From Diphasiastrum complanatum (taxonomy: Eukaryota; Streptophyta; Lycopodiopsida; Lycopodiales; Lycopodiaceae), in the NCBI GenBank assembly GCA_029204225.1, contig CM055095.1:72948753-73012752 (forward strand): a DNA stretch of 64,000 nucleotides. The letters run 5' to 3'. Position numbers and translations under genes: made by a program. Each line of letters opens with the position of its first letter. The stretch's first letter is position 1. The notes beneath the pieces were generated by a model. That model was not told the DNA's origin and did not search any database. It saw only the letters and a list, made by a program, of their open reading frames with translations. Of the stretch, positions 22,135-30,053 are shown piece after piece.

Positions 22135-22704
22135 CACAACTCAATTGCCAGCTTTCATTACACTATCGATTCCATTGCAATACCTCTTTAGAAAAGTTTT
22201 ATTTATTAATACATGCATAGAAGATAATCGCACATTTGTTTTGAAACCAAAACATGTTTTACAAAACATGGATCATGAATCTACAGAAGTACAAAGTGCA
22301 TCTATCATAGACAAATACAATAGAACACCAACAAATTTAGAAGATTTATATTTAGCTAATATCGCATGAAAGTACAAGATAATGAATAGTAAATTCACGC
22401 ATACATAAAAAGATTTCATCACACGCCATGTGAAGCTCAACAAACATAGAGACTTTGATAACTACCATAGAGAACAAATAATGTTATATGTACCATTCCA
22501 AACATTTGAAACAACCATCCAACTGGAAAAAGAAACTTGGCAACAAACTTACATCAGACTCCAAAAGAAAATTCAAAAAAATTGTAAAAACTATAACCAC
22601 CTATTTGAAAACTCAACTGCAAATGAAGGTGTTTGGGATCAAATAGAATTAATTACTATACCCAATAAAGATACAACCCAATACAACTTCAACACTATAT
22701 AAAG
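22135..22704 (+). pseudogene. Helitron-like Rep/helicase protein fragment
   Basis: Reading through a frame change and two stops, the order is: a PAFITLSIPLQYLFRKVLF segment, TFVLKPKHVLQNMDHESTE, IIDKYNRTPTNLEDLYLANI, then NKHRDFDNYHREQIMLYVPF and a WQQTYIRLQKKIQ helix. The combination 'rRP..i..Y......d..nyyREq.mLy.Pfr..E' is typical of the region just before or within the helicase part of Helitron proteins. No Rep HUH motif or Helitron ends (TC...CTRR with hairpin) were seen. Confidence 0.45.
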
Positions 22705-22754
22705 AACTGAGATATCAATCGAAAAATATGATCTGCAAAAAGATATGTATCTAC

Positions 22755-23563
22755 TATGAAAAATTGTCAAAAATCTATCTTGGCTATTTTATGATTTTAT
22801 GTTTGTGAGTACATTTCACATGTGTGGAGAATGTTCCCACATGTGTAAAATAGTTAGAAATAGTTTATAATTTTGACTTTAGGGGTATCATAAGGATCGC
22901 TAGTCAAGCATCTTGGTGTCACTAGTTGATAGGGCCAATTTTGGCTTTAGAGGTCAAATGGTCAAGTACACATGTTTTGTCATGATTAGGCCAAAATTCA
23001 ATTGTGATGTAACTTGAGATAGTTAGGTTTCTTACACATGTCAAGCTTAGGTTTGATGAGTGATCAAGTCATAGTGTTGGCTTTGGTCAAGGAGTCCAAT
23101 AGAAATTGAGAAATCTTCATGAAGGGTCCAATAGAATTGCAAGATAGATGCATCACTCATCCAATAGCATTAGAGAGGCTAGGATTAGGGGTCCAATAGG
23201 ATGCATGGAAGGATCTCCATAAGTTTTATATGTACTCCAATCATAATGTATGAGAGATCTATAAGTTTTTTGAGTCAATTTGGAGATTTGCCAATTTTGC
23301 TTGTATTGTCTTTGCCCAAAAGTGGTATTTTCTCTCTCTCTACCCGAGGAGAGGAGCTTGTTGGGACTTAGTTTATTTCATGAAGTCTTCCACACTTGTG
23401 AAACACCTTTTTGTAATGAATGAATGCAAGTAGAATGGTCTTTTTGCCTTAGATCTTGTCATTGATCTTGGATTTCAATCAATAGGTGATCTACAGTGCA
23501 TGAGCCAAGCTTAGGAGATCAATTTCACACATTAGGGCATTCCCACATGTGTGAATGTTCACA
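22755..23563 (+). repeat. 5' LTR of gag-only copia derivative
   Basis: Starts TATGAAAAATTGTC (the 3' copy starts TGTGAAAAATTGTC, so TG has become TA) and ends GTTCACA. Three CACATGTG words lie within it (about 22811, 22834, 23545). Paired with 26045-26764. Confidence 0.87.
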
Positions 23564-23576
23564 TGGTATCAGAGCC
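23564..23576 (+). promoter_or_regulatory. Primer-binding site, initiator Met-tRNA type
   Basis: TGGTATCAGAGCC directly after the LTR end ACA. Confidence 0.93.
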
Positions 23577-24319
23577 TACCTAAGTATTTGATGCATGTTT
23601 AATCCGAAGTTTCAAAAATTTCATGAAAATCAAGATCTAGAGAGTGTTGATTGCATCTCCCATGCTATCTCAAGGAAATTTTGATCAAGAGGGTTCATTA
23701 TCATAATTATTGAATAATTTCAGGTACTGTATGAAATTCAGTGCTCAGGCACATGTGAAGTACAGCCAAATTCATTTGAAAAGTTCTCTTCCAAGTTAGA
23801 TCCAAATTTGGTGCTAGATAGCTTGTTTGAAAGCTAGTTTTGTCTAGTTTTTGTAGCAATTTGTTTCAATCCATTTGGTGAGCCAGTCAAAAGTTATAAG
23901 CTTTTGAAGAGGGTTAGGTAGGGCACCTAGAACTGTGTGGACACATTTAGTTTGATCATATCTTGCTATGTTGACCTAAAAATTCAAGAAGAGGCTTGCC
24001 AATGTCATCTATTTGAGATCTAGTCATCATTTTGAGGTCATAGCCATTTTCTATCATACAATTGGCTTGTATTTGAGTGATTTTTGGATTCTTGGAGTAT
24101 TTCACATGTGCCAAAGATAGTTTGGCCCAAAATTTGCCTATACTTCATCAATTGATGAGAGGTTGATCTAGTTTGAGAGCGATTGTAGAGTTAGTGAGAT
24201 CCACCTCACATTTTGTTGCAAGATCTTGCATAGGAGTTGGTAGTACACCTTTCAAGGATCCTATAGTGAGAGAGAAGCAAAATTTATTGTCTCATTACAA
24301 GGTGTCTTCACTACTTTTG

Positions 24320-25297
24320 ATGGCATCCATGGGCTCCTACCTATTGGAATCTAGTGAAAGACTATCTACCTCCAACAACTCTATTTGGAAGGTTAGAATG
24401 AAGTCAAATTTGATACTCCAAGATGTGATGGACATTGTACTTGGGATTGAGGAGGAGCCTCAAGTCCTTCAAGAAGTACAAAAGTATAAGAAGAGAGCTA
24501 GGATGGCTCTCCATTATATCAAGATGAATGTCTCTAATGAGATTTTGAGAGAGATTGGTGCTTGTACTTTGGCCAAGGATCTCAAAGCAATCTATGAGGC
24601 CAAAAATACCTCTAGGCTCCTCACTCTTAGAAATAAAATCTTCCAAAGTTGTCAAAAGAGTGATGAGAGTGCCAGTAATTATGTTTTGAGAATGAAAGAC
24701 ATTCATAGGGAGCTTGCTTGTATTGGATATTCCATCAAACATAGTGAGCTAGTCCAAGTCATACTCAATGGCTTGAAGGATGAATATGAGAATCTTGTCC
24801 AATCCTATGCTATCAAGGAGGAGCTACCAACATTGGAGGCTTTGAAAGGAGTGCTAATAGCTAAAGAATCAAGGCATGAGAACAATCTATTAAGAATGGA
24901 CAAATTGTCACTCAATCATAATGGTGATGATAAAGTTTTATTTGCCAAGCACAAAGGGAGGAGCAAAAAGCAACACCAACACTTCTCTAAGGACAAAGCA
25001 AAAGATCGAGATGAAGAGGAGGAGGATTCCTCTCAAGATACTACTTCAAAGAAGAAGAAAACAGATGTTAAGTGCTTCTTTTGTGGCAAGAAAGGCCACT
25101 ATGCTACCAATTGCTTCAAGAAGAAGAATCAATTCAAGCAAGCCAACATCTCTCATGAGAAAGAAGACTTTATTGCAAGTGATGGAGAATGCTCACTTAT
25201 GACATCAAAATTCTCCTCTTCCACCTTCAAGATGGATGACTCTTGGTATATTGATAGTGGAGCATCTTCACATATGTGTAGCTCCAAGGTTTCCTAA
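24320..25297 (+). CDS. Copia gag with CCHC knuckle and protease start
   Basis: An open frame of about 325 codons from the ATG at 24320 (an upstream in-frame start exists, but this ATG matches the related gag at 32407 on the minus strand). The capsid region (about residues 10-190) has W-K-V-R, LTLRNKIFQS and the LVQVILNGLKDEYENLVQS helix. Then come a basic and acidic linker, the zinc knuckle CFFCGKKGHYATNC near 25070-25110, and DDSWYIDSGASSHMC, the aspartic protease active-site start, just before the stop. A gag that runs into protease and then stops is unlike a normal copia single ORF and marks the element as defective for pol. Confidence 0.88.
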   Translation: MASMGSYLLESSERLSTSNNSIWKVRMKSNLILQDVMDIVLGIEEEPQVLQEVQKYKKRARMALHYIKMNVSNEILREIGACTLAKDLKAIYEAKNTSRLLTLRNKIFQSCQKSDESASNYVLRMKDIHRELACIGYSIKHSELVQVILNGLKDEYENLVQSYAIKEELPTLEALKGVLIAKESRHENNLLRMDKLSLNHNGDDKVLFAKHKGRSKKQHQHFSKDKAKDRDEEEEDSSQDTTSKKKKTDVKCFFCGKKGHYATNCFKKKNQFKQANISHEKEDFIASDGECSLMTSKFSSSTFKMDDSWYIDSGASSHMCSSKVS

Positions 25298-26044
25298 TCT
25301 ATTATGCCTTATGAAGGAATCAAGAAGTCCATATATATTGCAAGTGATCAGGAGTGCAACATTGAAGGAGTAGGGACTATTCCCTTGAAGCTTGTATAAT
25401 CAAAAGTTCTATCTCTTCACAAGGTTCTTTTTGTTTCCAAGCTTACAAAGAATCTCTTAAGTGTTGGCCAATTACGTAATGGTGGTCTTGATGTCAATTT
25501 CCATATTGACAATTGAGTTTGATACTCATAGTTTGAAAAATCATGTTTTTACATGGTTTGAGGCATTTTGTAAATTTCTCTCCAAAGAGGACACTTACAT
25601 CCTTGAGAAAGTATTTAGCCTCAAAAAATCAAGATTCTATCTGATTTCAAGATTAGATCCATCATGGATAGTCAAGCTAGAATGCTTAATCTTGATAATC
25701 AACACTTTTGTTCATCTTATGATCTTGATCTCTGTGATCTTTATGAGGCATGAAAGCCTCTGATTTTCATCATGGTGCGGCCATCTTCATGCAAATGGTA
25801 CTTTTAAATCAAAGATCATCATCAACAAGCATGGAGGAAGCACATGGATATAGTGGCAAATTGGTGGAATGCTCTTCAAAGGTGTTAGCAAATGATTTTT
25901 ACCAAAGAAATCTTATCATGGATATGGTGAGGGTGCTGCTATGATGGATCCTTTTTCTGGTTTCTTACTTCATATGCATACCAAAGGATCCACTCAAAAA
26001 GGTTTCACAAACTCTTTGATCTTACCAAGCTGGTTTTTGAGGAG
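25298..26044 (+). pseudogene. Decayed protease/pre-integrase and unassigned tail
   Basis: Up to about 25500 the frames give the protease continuation (YIASD...NIEGVGTIPLKL and LLSVGQL). After that no pol motif is recognisable in any frame, down to the purine tract TTGAGGAG before the 3' LTR. Either pol was deleted and replaced, or it has decayed past recognition. Confidence 0.6.
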
Positions 26045-26764
26045 TGTGAAAAATTGTCAAAAATCTATCTTGGTTATTTTATGATTTTATGTTTGTGAGT
26101 ACATTTCACATGTGTGGAGCATGTTCCCACATGTGTAAAATAGTTAGAAATAGCTTGTAATTCTGATTTTAGGGGTATCATAAAGATTGCTAATCAAGCA
26201 TCTTGGTGTCACTAGGTGATAGGGCCAATTTTGGCTTTAGAGGTCAAATGGTCAAGTACACATGTTTTGTCATGATTAGGCCAAAATTTGACTATGATGT
26301 AACTTGAGATAGTTAGGTTTCTTACACATGTCAACTTTAGGTTTGATGAGTGATCAAGTCATAGTGTTGGCTTTGGTCAAGGGGTCCAATAGAAATCGAT
26401 AAATCTTCATGAAGGGTCCAATAGAATTGCAAGATGGATGCATCACTCATCCAATAGCATTAGAGAGGCTAGGATTAGGGGTCCAATAGGATGAAAGGAA
26501 GGATCTCCACGAGTTTTATATGTACTCCTCTTTCCAATCATAATGTATGAGAGATCTATGAGTTTTTTGAGTCAATTTGGAGATTTGCCAATTTTGCTTG
26601 TATTGCCTTCTCTCTCTAGATGAGCCCAAAAGTGGTATTTTTTCTCTCTACCCAAGGAGAGGAGCTTGTTGGGACTTAGTTTATTTCATAAAGTCTTCCA
26701 CACTTGTGAAACTCGTTTTGGTAATGAATGAATGCATGAAGAATGGTCTTTTTGCCTTAGATCT
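26045..26764 (+). repeat. 3' LTR of gag-only copia derivative, truncated
   Basis: Matches 22755-23450 closely, then stops at CCTTAGATCTTG, where the next LTR's TGAAGAAAC begins. About 95 bp of the LTR end are missing. Confidence 0.87.
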
Positions 26765-27605
26765 TGAAGAAACAAAAGGTTTCAATTGCCAAAGCTTTGC
26801 TAGCTTTCAACCCATGAAGAGAAAATGTTCGCGAACATTTCGCGACACATGACGGAAAATCATTCACGACAAAAAAACATTTGTGCTCCACAAAGGACCA
26901 ACAAGATCAGCCAAGTACCATGAAGTACAAACATTTGATCTAATATTGTGACATCAGCAGAAGTGCTTTAGGACGTGGCTAATCCGTCACTCTTATAATT
27001 CATGATTAATGATAGATGTTTAATCTGTCTAATTAGAAAAGTTATTCGACGTGACACGAAAAAGTTCGTGAACTATATACATTTTGCTTGATGCATAAAA
27101 TAGAAAGACAAAAATATATAGATTATATGTCCGCCTGTGAGCGAGACAATTTTGCAAGAGGATCAACAGATCCAAGAAGTCCGCTAGTAAGCAAGACGTT
27201 ATTCGTGGGAAAATTGTATTTCTCTCACACCAGTGCACTATGTGAATCTGTCACATAGTGCTTGAAAAACAAGAGGATCAATAGATAATATTGTAGCTGT
27301 TATGCACATATTAATCTTATTGTTGTATGATCTCGAATAAATTTTTTTCTGCTATTGTTCATGTATCTTGTGCACTTGTTTATTCAACTTCACACACTGG
27401 TTCAATCTTGTTGAATGTTGAATTAATCTATAATGTAGATCAACAGTGTCTGTCTACATTCTGGAGGATTGTAGGAATGATATAGCCAGTAGTGACCAAA
27501 AATCATATCTGAATTCCACACGAACTGATTTTCTTCGCGAATGTTTTTCACTTCGTGTTTCACTTCACTTCACTTTGTTTCGTTTTGTTTCTCGTTGTGC
27601 TACAC
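26765..27605 (+). mobile_element. Copia LTR (TGAAGAAAC family)
   Basis: Starts TGAAGAAACAAAAG, identical in its first part to the LTR at 40393-40910. It extends beyond that copy to about 27605, where a degenerate primer-site-like word (AATATCAGAG) follows, so it is probably a 5' LTR whose interior was cut off soon after. An 18-bp perfect palindrome lies at 26823-26840. Confidence 0.65.
26823..26840. repeat. 18-bp perfect palindrome in LTR
   Basis: AAATGTTCGCGAACATTT. Centre TTCGCGAA as in the unrelated LTR family at 20854. In the 40.4-kb copy the centre is TTCGTGAA, a single C to T change. Confidence 0.93.
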
Positions 27606-27768
27606 AACGGATCTTTGTGTAATTAATATCAGAGTTTGTTTCAATTCACTTCATTTCGTTTCATTACAGAGCCTGATTAATCTTTGCAGAGAAAAAGAAA
27701 ATCAATATCAGAGCACGTTCAAGTTTCGCGAATTCTTCTCAAACATAAATTATTCTAGAACAGAATAG
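27606..27768 (+). other. Truncated copia leader
   Basis: Two words like primer-binding sites (AATATCAGAGTTTG and CAATATCAGAGC) and TTCGCGAA words occur, but no gag. It ends where coding-like sequence of a different kind begins. Confidence 0.35.
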
Positions 27769-28130
27769 TTTCGCGAACGATGGGGCCCTCTGGACGCGGA
27801 GACGAATCAGCAAGAAGTGGAGATATCCATACATTTGTCCCATGATGAAATACGAGAAATTCATATAAATAAGGAGTGCAGCCTAGAAGATCTTCAGCAT
27901 ATGCTTGGATTGACTTTTGTTGATGTGCCAATAGATTTTGTCTTCACTCGTAATGGACAAAATGTGAGTCTCTAATTTCCATCAGATTCCTGAATTTTAA
28001 ATAGTAATGTTGAATAAATATAGGATTATTAATTCTGTGTCTGGTTTTGCAGATACGGAGACGAGCCGAAAAAGATCAGAAATGTGTTTCATTTTTACAA
28101 ACAGGGACATTAGGAGTCCAATGGGAATAA
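27769..28130 (+). pseudogene. Two-exon gene fragment, unknown
   Basis: Exon 27769-27963 (about 65 codons, includes VEISIHLSHDEIREI and FVDVPIDFVFTRNGQ), intron 27964-28052 with GTGAGT donor and TTTTGCAG acceptor, exon 28053-28130 (RRRAEKDQKCVSFLQTG, then stop). The intron is phase 0 and 89 bp. The start is not visible: a TAG precedes by one codon, so the 5' part is lost or spliced from elsewhere. The family is not recognised. It lies between a truncated LTR and the histone-like gene on the same strand and may be the remains of the neighbouring host gene. Confidence 0.45.
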
Positions 28131-28579
28131 AGGATTTAATCTAATGAAAAATAGAAAACACAATTAGTTGGTTGTGTTTTGACCCTATTCTATTATATTC
28201 GGTTATGTTTTAACTTTACTTTTGCGTTGTCACATTTTATATGCCTATTACTACATTTCTAGATGTCCAAGGTTGAAACTTACTACGGTTTAAATCATTT
28301 AGTGATATGCATTTTAATACTATTACTGGTTTTCTTCGAAGGTTTCCACTAACCGGCAATTAGGATTTTTACTCATGAGCCTAGACAAGAACATACTATA
28401 TTTGGAAGAGAGGCCAAAATTGTTATAGGAGCACTTACTAAAAATAGAACCCTTCACTACATAAGGGTGCTTGGGTCCTCATTTCTCCACTTCATCCCTT
28501 GAGTGTCAGAGTGTTAGTTTTTTTAGATTCTCTGTTTTTCATCTCTCGTGTTCTCTGATACGTTTTCAAAGGCTAACCA
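28131..28579 (+). other. Region upstream of the histone-like gene
   Basis: No coding features. A TATATTT word at about 28400 and pyrimidine-rich DNA from 28470 (CTCATTTCTCCACTTCATCCC) would fit a promoter and 5' leader for the gene starting at 28580/28592, but no element is strong enough to call separately. Confidence 0.35.
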
Positions 28580-28654
28580 ATGTCGGAGGAAATGGCAGGG
28601 ACAAAACAAACGGCTAGAGATCCCAGAGTGACTGCATTGCTCCATAGGGATGCA
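28580..28654 (+). pseudogene. Histone H3-type variant, N-terminal part, split by insertion
   Basis: Two in-frame ATGs, 28580 and 28592. From the second the protein begins MAGTKQTAR, which is the H3 N-terminus (A-R-T-K-Q-T-A-R) with R2 changed to G. K4, T6 and R8 are kept; K9 is replaced by D and the rest diverges. After 21 codons the frame is cut at ATGCA (28650-28654) by the LTR element, and the second ATGCA copy at 34228-34232 leads on in the same frame at 34233. Reading through the LTR instead gives 40 unrelated codons. H3 proteins package DNA in nucleosomes, and the first residues are the substrate of lysine-4 methylation and threonine phosphorylation. Confidence 0.75.
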
Positions 28655-29302
28655 TGTGAAAAAATACAGATCCTAAGTGGATCTAAACTCCAAGATCATT
28701 GGCTTGAATGCTTGCACTCCAAACTACATAAGCTAGGAATTGGCAACACATTCTATGCTACCTAGAATGCAAAGAACTTGATCAAAAAGCATTTATCACA
28801 AATGGAAACTTCCATAAACATCAAGTGCGGCCCAAAATAGCATTATACAGTCCATAATACATCAGCCTATCACTTTTGGAAAGCACCTAAGATCATACAC
28901 ACAAAGCTTGAACTCAATCACTACACAATGCCAACAATGGAAGGAGAACCCAATAGAAAAATCTCTCATTAAGCAAATGAATACAATGGATCTGCTCCAA
29001 CCTGTTTCTCCACGGCCTACCTGCTATATATAGCTGAGAGAGATGACTCTCTCTCCTCTCTCTAGACCCTCCTTACCTAAAATATGCCCTATATAGGTAA
29101 AATTGGCATATATGTCCAAAATACATGAAAATGGACTCATTTCGAAGGTCTTGAAGTTTGACACTTCTTCATACTGAAAAAATACACTTACTAAAAATAT
29201 CTAGACCTGTTTCACACGTGTGAAAAGTCAGATCCTAAACTATGTGCCATTTTTAGCAATTTTGGCCTAAAACTAGACAAGGAAATGTTGACAATTTTCA
29301 CA
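28655..29302 (-). repeat. 3' LTR of the young element
   Basis: Ends on the plus strand are TGTGAAAAAATAC and AATTTTCACA, so the termini are inverted copies. TATA box (CTATATATAG) at 29024-29033. The 16-bp palindrome-like TTTCACACGTGTGAAA lies at about 29211-29226. It differs from the other LTR only near position 9 (A versus T). Confidence 0.95.
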
Positions 29303-29315
29303 CTCCCTCTTCAAC

Positions 29316-30053
29316 TTAACTTGCTAGTTTTACAACACTACTTTGTTCCAACTTAAGAATGATCTCCATCATCAGAATAGATCTCTTCTCAAGGATCCTA
29401 ATATGTACAAAATAGGACACAACATAATTGATATAGATAATAGTGTCCATATAGGATGCTTCACTATTTCTTACATCAATTTTACATAGAATCATAAAAA
29501 TGGTACATGTAAAAGAACATAGAATCTCAATTAATGAATTCCTCCATGTATCCATCTCTGGTTTCTCTGTAAAATAGCAGCAAACAAGTTGTAAATGAAA
29601 GTGATCAACAAGTGTTTGCATGCCTCCTCCACATTTCACTATACATATAGTGAATGCAACATGTATCTCCATGAATGAACTTCCATCACCACCTTGCCTT
29701 TGTAGATCTTCAATCCATGAAAGCCTTTGAGTGAATGAATGCCAAAAAGATGTGTTCCCTACTCCATTTGAATGACCAAAACCTGAACTTGAAATACTTG
29801 AAGTACCTCCACAAGATTTGCACACAACGCTTGATCCTACAATGTCAACAAGTTGCCAATTTGCCAACACTAGAATACTAGATCTTGAACTTTGTTCAAA
29901 AGAAAACATATTGACCACTTCAATACCTTTCAAGATCTGAATGAATTCATGTACTTGATCATACAAACCAGCAATGATAACTATTCCATCTCCAAGATCC
30001 AAAGGATGCAAAACTATGGAACTAGTTTTATTGAAATTTGACAATTTCAACAC
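29316..30053 (-). CDS. Unknown ORF of the non-autonomous element (245 codons)
   Basis: Starts seven bases inside the end of the long ORF to its right, so the two overlap as in a coupled arrangement or a single protein split by one frameshift. Not a known retroelement enzyme. The last 90 residues contain CKIDVRNSEA, DTIIYIN and EKRSI, which recur in nearly the same order in the insert at 57.4-58.5 kb (CKIDVRNSEA, DTILYIN, ERRSI). Recurrence in two distinct elements shows the module is part of a family rather than random. Cys-rich and hydrophobic stretches alternate; no membrane topology is clear. Confidence 0.6.
   Translation of the reverse strand: MLKLSNFNKTSSIVLHPLDLGDGIVIIAGLYDQVHEFIQILKGIEVVNMFSFEQSSRSSILVLANWQLVDIVGSSVVCKSCGGTSSISSSGFGHSNGVGNTSFWHSFTQRLSWIEDLQRQGGDGSSFMEIHVAFTICIVKCGGGMQTLVDHFHLQLVCCYFTEKPEMDTWRNSLIEILCSFTCTIFMILCKIDVRNSEASYMDTIIYINYVVSYFVHIRILEKRSILMMEIILKLEQSSVVKLAS

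Larger units (their letters stand above)
22755..26764 (+). mobile_element. Non-autonomous copia derivative with gag and protease start only
   Basis: 5' LTR 22755-23563, primer site at 23564, gag 24320-25297, about 750 bp of decayed sequence, 3' LTR from 26045. No integrase, RT or RNase H could be found in the 2.48-kb interior. The 3' LTR is cut at about 26764, where another LTR starts, so the right target duplication is lost. Confidence 0.82.
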
